The notes under the pieces: generated by a model
What the model saw: only the letters and a program-made list of their open reading frames with translations
What the model was told of the DNA's origin: nothing
Database searches by the model: none
Translations under genes and position numbers: made by a program
Assembly: GCA_024277485.1 (NCBI GenBank)
Contig: JAJRVA010000178.1
Location: 1 to 5,070 of the forward strand
Source: Deltaproteobacteria bacterium
GTDB taxonomy: Bacteria > Desulfobacterota > Desulfobulbia > Desulfobulbales > Desulfobulbaceae
DNA length: 5,070 bases
Reading direction: 5' to 3'
Part shown: positions 1 to 5,070 of the stretch, piece after piece
Numbering within the stretch: the stretch's first letter is position 1
How the letters are laid out: every line of letters begins with the position of its first letter

Positions 1-959
1 ATCAGCAGCAGTACAAGAAGCAGGGCTGCCGCAAATGACCACCATTTATGCTCCATAAGCAGATCACAGGCCTGTGAATCCCTGAACTGATCATACCAGG
101 AGGCGGCTGTCCGGGAGAAGTCCGACAGCAACGGGGGGGCGCTCTTCCTTCCGGCCGGCTGAAGCCCTATACAGTCCGGTTCCACCCGAAACATTCCTTC
201 ATCGCATGCCGTTTTCAGCCCCTTCTCTGCAAGGGTATTGGTCAGGCTGATGTTCCCTTCAGCAACCTGCCAGATGGCATGAACAGTGTCATCGGTAAAC
301 AGGGCCAGGTGTTTTCCACCCGGTATTTTTGCGGAACGCAGCCTGAACTGCAGATATTCTCCGGTCTCCTCAAAATTAAGAGGTTCCAGCACGTATCCGG
401 CATTAATATCAACATTGGAACAGTATATGGTAAGCTGTTCGAGACTCGTATCAAGGTCTCGCCTGCCGACAAGCAGAATCTGCAGCACATCCGCTTCATC
501 AGTATCACAGATTGTCTTGACCAGCCGCTCCAGGGTGGCCAGGAAAAGCTTCTCAGCCTCGTCAATGATCAGCAAAACCCTTCGCTGTTCATCCTTCCTG
601 AGCTGAAGCTGTTCACGAAACACCTCGACATAGCCTCCAGGTGCTGTTTCCTCCCGGTCTTCATATCCCAGGGCCACACAGATAATACGCAGGAGGTCTC
701 CGAAAGAACCAACAGGATGATCCAGATTGACAATATCATACGTCTCCGGCGATAATTTCTGGATCAGGAGAAGGTACAGCAATGTTTTGCCGACCCCTTC
801 GCCACCGGTAAGCTTAATGAGTGGCTGCCCGTTTTGAATATCATTCAGGAGGGACTGCAGCACTTCACGACGGGAGGCACCAGGATAAAAAATTCCGGAA
901 TCCGGTTCCTGAGTGAAGGGAGATTGACTCAGTTGAAAATGTTCCAGATACGTTGACAT
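1..959 (-). CDS. ExeA/GspA-like AAA+ ATPase with C-terminal membrane anchor (partial, runs off left edge)
   Basis: The frame is open for 319 codons from ATG 959 to the window edge. The N-terminus (YLEHFQLSQSPF, residues 4-15) matches the typical opening of ExeA/GspA/MshM-type ATPases. A Walker A motif lies at residues 52-59 (GGEGVGKT) and a Walker B at 128-138 (VLLIIDEAEKL). The QILLVGRRDL segment at 160-169 corresponds to the family's sensor-1 strand, and EPLNFEET follows at 192-199. After a polar linker (about 260-305) a hydrophobic stretch begins at W306 and is cut off at residue 319, which looks like the start of a transmembrane helix. Known relatives couple cytosolic ATP hydrolysis to a periplasmic peptidoglycan-binding or SPOR domain and assist assembly of secretion systems or pili. 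The C-terminal domain that would decide the role lies outside the window. The usual QRI and GxPR motifs look substituted. There is no strong Shine-Dalgarno before ATG 959; the start is chosen from family alignment. The neighbouring gnd is divergent, so a functional link is unlikely. Confidence 0.88.
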   Translation of the reverse strand, partial: MSTYLEHFQLSQSPFTQEPDSGIFYPGASRREVLQSLLNDIQNGQPLIKLTGGEGVGKTLLYLLLIQKLSPETYDIVNLDHPVGSFGDLLRIICVALGYEDREETAPGGYVEVFREQLQLRKDEQRRVLLIIDEAEKLFLATLERLVKTICDTDEADVLQILLVGRRDLDTSLEQLTIYCSNVDINAGYVLEPLNFEETGEYLQFRLRSAKIPGGKHLALFTDDTVHAIWQVAEGNISLTNTLAEKGLKTACDEGMFRVEPDCIGLQPAGRKSAPPLLSDFSRTAASWYDQFRDSQACDLLMEHKWWSFAAALLLVLLL

Positions 960-1028
960 CGGTAACTGTGTAATAAATTCTGATGATGGTGAAATCAATG
1001 GACATCTTTGTGCCGTTTACCAGAGGCA

Positions 1029-1057
1029 ATTATCGGCTAATTAACTCATAGTGTAAA
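1029..1057 (-). promoter_or_regulatory. Sigma70-type promoter for the ExeA-like ATPase gene
   Basis: Reading the minus strand, a -35 box TTTACA (1057-1052, 5 of 6 consensus bases) is followed after exactly 17 bases by a -10 box GATAAT (1034-1029, 5 of 6). This predicts a start of transcription near 1022 and a leader of about 60 bases before ATG 959. Position and spacing fit well; the assignment is by eye only. Confidence 0.6.
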
Positions 1058-1127
1058 CATCTTTTTCCAAACAGGCCTTTCTTTTTTACTGTAACGTCGC
1101 AAAAAAGGGACATCGGCAGGTGGAAGA

Positions 1128-1141
1128 GTGAAGGGTGAAGG
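1128..1141. repeat. Tandem duplication of the 7-mer GTGAAGG
   Basis: Two perfect head-to-tail copies of GTGAAGG lie in a purine-rich, non-coding stretch (about 1119-1149). It may be a remnant of a longer heptameric simple repeat. No function is evident, and it sits too far upstream of gnd to act as a ribosome site. Confidence 0.5.
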
Positions 1142-1201
1142 TGGAAAAATGTGGATTATTCACCATTTCAGCCAAATACATCAACCCGGAAAATTGTTTT
1201 T

Positions 1202-1216
1202 CACAAATACCTTGTG
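1202..1216. promoter_or_regulatory. Inverted repeat CACAA-N5-TTGTG upstream of gnd (candidate operator)
   Basis: Perfect 5-base arms CACAA (1202-1206) and TTGTG (1212-1216) flank ATACC. The centre is about 86 bases upstream of the gnd start, just upstream of the AT-rich promoter-like stretch, where a regulator could bind. The sequence is not the CRP/FNR consensus (half sites point the other way), so no regulator is named. Arms this short can arise by chance. Confidence 0.3.
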
Positions 1217-1234
1217 CCGGACACCCAACCTGCG

Positions 1235-1260
1235 ATATTATTGAAATAATAGAATAATAT
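1235..1260. promoter_or_regulatory. AT-rich inverted repeat in the presumed gnd promoter
   Basis: ATATTATT (1235-1242) is the reverse complement of AATAATAT (1253-1260). An inner copy AATAATA at 1245-1251 also pairs with 1236-1242, so the half site occurs three times in 26 bases. The stretch contains -10-like hexamers and lies 35-60 bases before the gnd start. It probably includes the core promoter for the gnd-zwf-aat run, possibly overlapped by an operator. AT-rich promoter DNA readily shows such symmetry, so confidence is low. Confidence 0.35.
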
Positions 1261-1282
1261 TCAGGTTTCGTCAATTTTCGGC

Positions 1283-1288
1283 AAGGAG
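1283..1288 (+). promoter_or_regulatory. Ribosome binding site of gnd
   Basis: AAGGAG lies 6 bases before ATG 1295, a near-ideal Shine-Dalgarno. It fixes the start at 1295 rather than at the out-of-frame ATG at 1290. It is the only strong ribosome site in the three-gene run, which suggests that zwf relies on translational coupling. Confidence 0.85.
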
Positions 1289-1294
1289 CATGCC

Positions 1295-2203
1295 ATGCGT
1301 TTAGGAATGATTGGATTAGGCAGAATGGGGATGAACATGGTTCGCCGCCTCCTCAGGGACAACCACGAAGTGATCGCCTATAACAGGACTCCCGACAAAA
1401 TCGACCGGATTGTCGAGGAGGGTGCAGAGGGAGCATACAGTATTGAGGAATTGATCAGCAAGCTCCCTGCACCGAGGATCATCTGGATAATGCTGCCGGC
1501 CGGTAAAATTGTCGACAAACAGATCAGTATCCTGACCGAACTGCTGGAACCGGATGATATTATCATTGAAGGAGGGAACAGCCGTTATACGGATGACATC
1601 CGACGGGCGGCCGAACTGGGCAGAAAATCCATTCACTACATTGACGCCGGGGTCAGCGGCGGCATCTGGGGGCTTGAAGTTGGATACTGTACCATGATCG
1701 GAGGCGACAAGGGTGTTTTTGAGAAGCTGGTACCTGTTTTTGCAAGCCTGGCGCCCGAAGGCGGATATCTGTACTGCGGTCCATCCGGGTCCGGACATTT
1801 TGTCAAAATGATCCATAACGGGATAGAATACGGTATGATGCAGGCCTATGGTGAAGGTTTTGCCCTGCTTGAGGCCTCACCCTACAACAACAGCCTGGAC
1901 TTTCAGAAGATATCCCATCTCTGGAACCAGGGGAGTGTTATCCGTTCCTGGCTGCTGGAGCTCCTGGAAGATGCCTTTTCGGAAGACCCTGAGCTCAATG
2001 ACATTATCGGCTATGTCGATGATTCCGGTGAAGGCCGCTGGACTGTTGAGCAGGCGATTGAAAGCAGGGTCGCTGCCCCGGTTATTGCGGCTTCCCTGTT
2101 TGCCCGGTTCGAGTCAAGGGATGACAACTCGTTTTCCAACAGAGTGCTTGCCGCCCTGCGCCGTGAATTCGGCGGCCATGCCGTGAAATCTTCGGACAAG
2201 TAG
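1295..2203 (+). CDS. gnd: 6-phosphogluconate dehydrogenase, decarboxylating (short form)
   Basis: It oxidatively decarboxylates 6-phosphogluconate to ribulose-5-phosphate, the last step of the oxidative pentose phosphate branch, in the cytosol. The protein has 302 residues, matching the short (about 300) family rather than the roughly 470-residue long form. An N-terminal Rossmann fold opens with GLGRMG (7-12). GGNS is at 93-96, SGG at 121-123, and the substrate/catalytic motif GHFVKMIHNGIEYG is at 167-180. K171 and E178 align with the catalytic Lys and Glu of the family. The C-terminus has the expected ESRVAAP segment (about 256-262) and ends in FGGHAVK plus a few residues. The cofactor loop reads N30-R31-T32, the pattern that binds the 2'-phosphate of NADP+ in long-form enzymes, so NADP+ is inferred. 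The start is set by a strong ribosome site. zwf starts 2 bases after the stop, so the two are surely cotranscribed. Confidence 0.96.
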   Translation: MRLGMIGLGRMGMNMVRRLLRDNHEVIAYNRTPDKIDRIVEEGAEGAYSIEELISKLPAPRIIWIMLPAGKIVDKQISILTELLEPDDIIIEGGNSRYTDDIRRAAELGRKSIHYIDAGVSGGIWGLEVGYCTMIGGDKGVFEKLVPVFASLAPEGGYLYCGPSGSGHFVKMIHNGIEYGMMQAYGEGFALLEASPYNNSLDFQKISHLWNQGSVIRSWLLELLEDAFSEDPELNDIIGYVDDSGEGRWTVEQAIESRVAAPVIAASLFARFESRDDNSFSNRVLAALRREFGGHAVKSSDK

Positions 2204-2205
2204 CC

Positions 2206-3714
2206 ATGCAGATATTCCATGACTGTGACCAGGCCGCAGAAATCGGCCTGGAACCGTGTACTGTTGTCATCTTCGGGGCATCCGGCGACCTGACCCACCG
2301 GAAACTTATCCCGGCCCTGTTTTCCCTGTTTGAGCAGGGCAGTATGCCTCACCCCTTTTCCATTGTCGGCTGCAGCCGCACGGTCATGAACGACGAACAG
2401 TTCAGGAACCACCTGTTTGAGCGCTACAGCCCGGAGGGCTTGGACCGGGAAAAATGGACGGTTTTTGCAGAAAATCTTCATTACCAGCCTCTCGCCTACG
2501 ATCTGGAAAGCTTCCGGAGCCTGGCCGACTTTCTCACCGGCCTTGACCGAAAGAAACAGACCAACGGCAACCGGATATTTGACCTTGCCGTTCCACCGGC
2601 GCTCTACCCCGTTATCGCGGAACTCCTTGGCAGGGCCGGGCTGGCAGATGAAAAACAGCCTGCCGGCGGCTGGTCCAGGATCGTTGTTGAAAAGCCGTTC
2701 GGCAGGAACCTGAAGACTGCCCTTGAGCTTGACTCAATCCTGCATCAGCATTTCCGGGAACAACAGATCTTTCGCATTGATCACTACCTGGCCAAGGAAA
2801 CAGTCCAGAACACCCTTATTTTCCGTTTTGCCAACTCCATTTTTGAACCGCTCTGGAACCGGCACCACATCAAGTACATCGGCATAGTCGCTGCCGAGGA
2901 ATTAGGCGTCGGAACCCGGGCCGGGTATTATGACCAGTCAGGCGTACTGCGGGACATGTTCCAGAATCACATGATGCAGCTGCTCGTCCTCACCGCCATG
3001 GAACCGCCCTCACGCTACCAGGCTGACGCAGTACAGGACGAAAAGGTCAAGGTTATCCGTTCCCTCAGGGAATTCAGCACCGGGAAAGGCAGCAGTCTTT
3101 ACCTGGGGCAGTACACCAGGGGTGAACAAAACGGCCAGGTACTTCCAGGCTACAGGGAGGAAGAAGGTGTCAGACCGGATTCCCGGATCCCCACCTTTGC
3201 CCTGATGGAACTCTATATCGACAACTGGCGCTGGCAGGATGTTCCGTTTTACGTTGTTTCCGGAAAACGGCTTCCACGCAAGGAAACCAGAATCATCATC
3301 CAGTTCAAGGAGGTACCGCACCGGCTTTTCGGGGATGTGTTGGGTGATACTATCGGCGCGAACCGGCTGATTATCGAAACCTTTCCCGAGGAAGCCATCC
3401 GGCTGACCTTCCAGACCAAGACCCCGGGCACGGAAATCTGCCTGCGATCCATGGTCATGGATTTTATCTATCAGGAACATTATCAGAAGGCGTCTCTTGA
3501 CGCATACGCCCGGGTCCTGCTTGACTGCATGATTGGAGACCATATGCTTTTCTGGCGCCAGGACGGGATTGAACAGTCATGGTCCTTTCTTACCCCGGTC
3601 CTCGAGGAATGCGAGCAGTGCGGCGACTCTGACCGGCTCCTGCATTTCTACCCGGCAGGAAGCTGGGGCCCGGAAAAGGCCCGAAAAATAATGGAACTCA
3701 TCACCACCGGTTAG
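2206..3714 (+). CDS. zwf: Glucose-6-phosphate 1-dehydrogenase
   Basis: It oxidises glucose-6-phosphate to 6-phosphogluconolactone and is the entry enzyme of the oxidative pentose phosphate pathway. The protein has 502 residues, within the usual range of about 480-515. The nucleotide-binding motif FGASGDLTHRK is at 23-33, and R58 in GCSRT aligns with the arginine that favours NADP+. EKPFG is at 162-166, the substrate/active-site signature RIDHYLAKE at 190-198, and a second active-site region with the presumed catalytic H255 (DMFQNH) at 250-255. SGKRLPRK lies in the C-terminal domain. The signature usually reads DHYLGKE, so A196 replaces the common glycine; all charged catalytic residues are kept and the enzyme should be active. 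The start at ATG 2206, 2 bases after the gnd stop, has only a weak ribosome site, which suggests coupling to gnd translation. No pgl gene for the lactone follows. Confidence 0.97.
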   Translation: MQIFHDCDQAAEIGLEPCTVVIFGASGDLTHRKLIPALFSLFEQGSMPHPFSIVGCSRTVMNDEQFRNHLFERYSPEGLDREKWTVFAENLHYQPLAYDLESFRSLADFLTGLDRKKQTNGNRIFDLAVPPALYPVIAELLGRAGLADEKQPAGGWSRIVVEKPFGRNLKTALELDSILHQHFREQQIFRIDHYLAKETVQNTLIFRFANSIFEPLWNRHHIKYIGIVAAEELGVGTRAGYYDQSGVLRDMFQNHMMQLLVLTAMEPPSRYQADAVQDEKVKVIRSLREFSTGKGSSLYLGQYTRGEQNGQVLPGYREEEGVRPDSRIPTFALMELYIDNWRWQDVPFYVVSGKRLPRKETRIIIQFKEVPHRLFGDVLGDTIGANRLIIETFPEEAIRLTFQTKTPGTEICLRSMVMDFIYQEHYQKASLDAYARVLLDCMIGDHMLFWRQDGIEQSWSFLTPVLEECEQCGDSDRLLHFYPAGSWGPEKARKIMELITTG

Positions 3715-3727
3715 ATCCGCATCTTTC

Positions 3728-4468
3728 ATGCCCGTTTTCAGGCTCAGCAGAAAAATTGAATTTCCGCCGCCGGAACTTTCTGAGCCGAACGGACTTCTTG
3801 CCGTCGGAGGGGACCTCTCCGTGGAAAGGCTGCTTGCGGCATACCGGATGGGCATCTTTCCATGGTTTGCCGAAGGAGACCCGCTCCTCTGGTGGTCACC
3901 TGCACCGCGCCTTGTCCTGTTTCCCGAAGAATTCCATACCCCCAGGCGCCTGGCAAGGACCATCAGGCAACAGGTGTTTACCGTTACCGCGGACGCTGCC
4001 TTTGCGGAAGTTCTGCAAAAATGTGCCGGATTCAGGGGGAAAAACCGGGAAGAAACCTGGATTACCACCCGGATGCAGGCGGCCTACTGCCAACTGCATG
4101 AACAGGGTTTTGCCCACAGTATCGAATGTTGGCATGAAGGGATGCTTGCAGGCGGCCTGTACGGTATTGCGCTTGACCGGGTCTTTTTCGGCGAATCCAT
4201 GTTTTCCCTGGCGAGAGATGCCTCCAAGATTGCCCTCCACGCCCTGGTTCAGCATGCGGAGATGACGGGTATTCAGGTTATAGACTGCCAGATACGAACC
4301 GCGCACCTGACCACGCTTGGTGCGCGGGAAATCCCGCGTGAACAGTTCCAGGAGCTTTTGCTGAAATGCATCAAAACCACGGAGCCCCAAAAAAAATGGC
4401 GCCTGCTGGAGACCAAAAAGGAGGGAATTGGCCCTGCGGACGCCTGCCAGGAAGAAAAAAAAGAATGA
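3728..4468 (+). CDS. aat: Leucyl/phenylalanyl-tRNA-protein transferase
   Basis: It transfers Leu or Phe from aminoacyl-tRNA to proteins with N-terminal Arg or Lys, creating N-degrons that ClpS delivers to ClpAP. The protein has 246 residues; E. coli Aat has 234. Family blocks appear in order: FPPPELSEPNGLLAVGGDL (12-30), AYRMGIFPWF (38-47), LLWWSPAPR (53-61), TWIT (110-113), AHSIECW (129-135), GGLYGIA (142-148), FGESMFS (154-160), ASK (165-167), IDCQ (185-188) and LGAREIPR (197-204). W111, E156 and D186 align with active-site residues of the E. coli enzyme. The end is a Lys/Glu-rich tail slightly longer than usual, containing two 8-base A runs in the DNA. It starts 13 bases after the zwf stop with no clear Shine-Dalgarno and is probably the last gene of the transcript. 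clpS and clpA are not adjacent. Its stop lies one base from the end of the convergent gene. Confidence 0.96.
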   Translation: MPVFRLSRKIEFPPPELSEPNGLLAVGGDLSVERLLAAYRMGIFPWFAEGDPLLWWSPAPRLVLFPEEFHTPRRLARTIRQQVFTVTADAAFAEVLQKCAGFRGKNREETWITTRMQAAYCQLHEQGFAHSIECWHEGMLAGGLYGIALDRVFFGESMFSLARDASKIALHALVQHAEMTGIQVIDCQIRTAHLTTLGAREIPREQFQELLLKCIKTTEPQKKWRLLETKKEGIGPADACQEEKKE

Positions 4469-4469
4469 A

Positions 4470-4859
4470 TCAGTTTACAGTTCTACTCCAGTCGAGCGGA
4501 GGGCCGCTGATCCGCTCACAAAGCCATTTTTTCAATTCAGTATTTGGGGGATGGACCGTCCCACCCGGCCGGGTACCATCCTCTTGCCATGATGCCTCAA
4601 AAAGATCCTGCGGCACCGGTATTCTTGCTATTTCCTCTGCACCTTCTACCGTTCTGTGCACCAAGGTTACATGCGGCTGTTTCTCCCAGTCATAGAGAAC
4701 AAAATAGAACGCCTCATCATTGGCGCTGCTGACAAAATCATGACCGCGTACCCAACCTGATCCCCATTCAAGATACATCTCCACTGCTTTCTCAGGCGTC
4801 ATTGACCAGTCAATTTCATTAACAACCTGCCTGTTATTTTTCAGCTGCTCAAGACTCAT
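4470..4859 (-). CDS. Uncharacterised small protein, DVU0772-like family
   Basis: A 129-residue soluble protein with no signal peptide or membrane segment. It resembles, from memory, the DVU0772-type proteins of sulfate-reducing Desulfobacterota, whose function is unknown. Visible features are MSLEQLKNN at the start, DWSMTPEKAVEMYLEWGSGW (17-36), a likely beta-rich middle with FYFVLYDW (51-58) and HVTLVHRT, then an acidic helix EGAEEIARI and a C-terminal LKKWLCERI. No catalytic motif is seen; aromatic residues, especially Trp, are frequent. The frame extends to a TTG at 4877, but that would leave no ribosome site. ATG 4862 and ATG 4859 both lie 6-9 bases after GGGGA, and 4859 is preferred because relatives start with MSL. 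It has its own near-consensus promoter and is monocistronic as far as visible. It converges with aat, with one base between the stops. The gene call is firm; the family name is moderately sure. Confidence 0.85.
   Translation of the reverse strand: MSLEQLKNNRQVVNEIDWSMTPEKAVEMYLEWGSGWVRGHDFVSSANDEAFYFVLYDWEKQPHVTLVHRTVEGAEEIARIPVPQDLFEASWQEDGTRPGGTVHPPNTELKKWLCERISGPPLDWSRTVN
4494..4532 (+). terminator. Possible terminator of the gnd-zwf-aat transcript
   Basis: A perfect 7-base-pair stem, GAGCGGA (4494-4500) with TCCGCTC (4511-4517), encloses a 10-base loop. A run of six T follows at 4527-4532, starting 26 bases after the aat stop-proximal end of the stem region begins but 9 bases beyond the stem. 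That gap is longer than in a typical intrinsic terminator. It lies inside the 3' end of the convergent gene, the only place a plus-strand terminator could be, since no intergenic space exists. Confidence 0.35.
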
Positions 4860-4868
4860 CATGCCAAT

Positions 4869-4873
4869 TCCCC
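4869..4873 (-). promoter_or_regulatory. Ribosome binding site of the DVU0772-like gene
   Basis: GGGGA on the minus strand lies 6 bases before ATG 4862 and 9 bases before ATG 4859. It argues against the upstream TTG (4877) as the start, because it would then fall inside the coding region. Confidence 0.55.
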
Positions 4874-4901
4874 GCAACTCATCTTAATGGAAATTATTAC
4901 C

Positions 4902-4919
4902 ACCTGGGAACAGGTCCCA
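4902..4919 (-). promoter_or_regulatory. Overlapping inverted repeats in the leader of the DVU0772-like gene
   Basis: ACCTG and CAGGT (4902-4906 and 4911-4915) form a 5-base-pair stem with a 4-base loop. Overlapping it, TGGGA and TCCCA (4905-4909 and 4915-4919) form a second 5-base-pair stem with a 5-base loop. The two cannot form together. They lie just downstream of the predicted transcription start, so this could be an operator or a small 5' RNA structure; no known riboswitch is recognised. Confidence 0.35.
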
Positions 4920-4929
4920 TTTGTAACAA

Positions 4930-4957
4930 AATCTAAACACCCCGGCAGATGTGTCAA
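4930..4957 (-). promoter_or_regulatory. Strong sigma70-type promoter for the DVU0772-like gene
   Basis: On the minus strand a perfect -35 TTGACA (4957-4952) is followed after 16 bases by TAGATT (4935-4930, 4 of 6 consensus bases). Upstream of the -35 lies an A/T-tract region that could act as an UP element. Transcription would start near 4923, giving a leader of about 60 bases. Confidence 0.65.
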
Positions 4958-5016
4958 GAAAAAAAATATCCGCATGAAAAAAGTGAAAAAAAAGAGTAAA
5001 ATTAATAAAAAACAAC

Positions 5017-5045
5017 TTCATATAATTAATTTTCTATCGTATACT
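5017..5045 (+). promoter_or_regulatory. Possible rightward promoter in AT-rich DNA
   Basis: TTCATA (5017-5022, 4 of 6) and TATACT (5040-5045, 5 of 6) are 17 bases apart on the plus strand and point out of the window. The whole 4958-5070 stretch is extremely A/T-rich, so such pairs arise easily; a perfect TATAAT at 5021-5026 lacks a matching -35. No gene is visible to the right, so this is only a candidate. Confidence 0.3.
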
Positions 5046-5070
5046 AAATTCTGATTAGGTATATATTTTC

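Larger units (their letters stand above)
960..1294. other. Divergent intergenic region between the ATPase gene and gnd
   Basis: This 335-base stretch carries no credible gene. A 62-codon minus-strand frame crosses it (1274-1086), but it lacks a recognisable domain and overlaps the gnd control region. The region holds a good minus-strand promoter (1057-1029), a tandem 7-base repeat (1128-1141), an inverted repeat (1202-1216), an AT-rich inverted repeat (1235-1260) and the gnd ribosome binding site. No convincing -35/-10 pair was found for gnd. The best -10-like hexamers are TATTAT (1236-1241) and TAGAAT (1250-1255), each lacking a good -35, which would suit an activator-dependent promoter. Arms CTTTTTT (1081-1087) and AAAAAAG (1101-1107) can pair but are A/T only and do not look like a terminator. 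Confidence 0.6.

Noticed and set aside
242..755. Open frames overlapping the left gene on both strands (up to 158 codons)
   Set aside because: The minus frame from 959 encodes a clear AAA+ ATPase over the whole stretch; the others are out-of-frame shadows without domains.
1081..1107. CTTTTTT / AAAAAAG inverted repeat as a terminator
   Set aside because: The stem is almost only A-T pairs, and it lies between divergent promoters where no transcript is expected to end.
1086..1274. 62-codon minus-strand frame in the intergenic region
   Set aside because: No recognisable motif, and it overlaps the presumed gnd promoter.
1316..1816. 166-codon minus-strand frame antisense to gnd
   Set aside because: Shadow of a gene whose family motifs are complete on the plus strand; no recognisable domain.
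3010..3543. 177-codon minus-strand frame antisense to zwf
   Set aside because: Shadow of zwf, with no motif or domain of its own.
4380..4469. T-rich runs on the minus strand as terminator of the DVU0772-like gene
   Set aside because: T runs exist but no stable GC-rich stem directly precedes them; only weak 4-base pairings were seen.
4563..4574. Perfect 12-base palindrome ACCCGGCCGGGT
   Set aside because: Lies inside the coding region of the DVU0772-like gene (Arg-Pro-Gly-Gly codons), with no T run; most likely codon-driven.
1..5070. CRISPR array, tRNA/rRNA genes, insertion sequences, attachment sites
   Set aside because: No regularly spaced repeats, tRNA-like folds, transposase motifs or terminal inverted repeats were seen on either strand.

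Overview
The window holds a short, ordinary-looking stretch of a bacterial chromosome of moderate GC, with AT-rich intergenic DNA. The organism is most likely a Desulfobacterota (former Deltaproteobacteria) member, possibly a Desulfobulbales-type sulfate reducer or disproportionator. This rests on three points: the small minus-strand gene at the right resembles the DVU0772-type family known from sulfate reducers, the left gene is an ExeA/GspA-like ATPase common in that phylum, and the 6-phosphogluconate dehydrogenase is the short form. The assignment is inferred from memory of families, not from a search.

Layout, left to right. (1) Minus strand, 959 to beyond the left edge: a membrane-anchored AAA+ ATPase of the ExeA/GspA/MshM type, cut off at the start of its transmembrane helix. 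(2) 960-1294: a 335-base divergent intergenic region with a good sigma70-type promoter for the ATPase and two inverted repeats upstream of gnd. (3) Plus strand, 1295-4468: a three-gene run gnd - zwf - aat, with gaps of 2 and 13 bases. It encodes 6-phosphogluconate dehydrogenase, glucose-6-phosphate dehydrogenase and leucyl/phenylalanyl-tRNA-protein transferase. (4) Minus strand, 4859-4470: a 129-residue uncharacterised protein, convergent with aat and separated from it by a single base. (5) 4860-5070: its leader with overlapping hairpins, a near-consensus promoter, and a very AT-rich stretch that may also drive a gene to the right.

Functionally, zwf and gnd supply the two dehydrogenase steps of the oxidative pentose phosphate pathway (glucose-6-phosphate to ribulose-5-phosphate). 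Cofactor-site residues in both proteins point to NADP+, so the pair probably serves NADPH supply for biosynthesis or redox defence. The lactonase (pgl) that normally links the two steps is not in the window. aat adds an N-degron-pathway enzyme to the same apparent transcript, without clpS or clpA beside it.

I found no convincing undescribed system. The most useful leads are the altered AAA+ sensor region of the ATPase, the NADP-type cofactor loop in a short-form Gnd, the uncharacterised small lineage protein with its own strong promoter, and the palindromes upstream of gnd.
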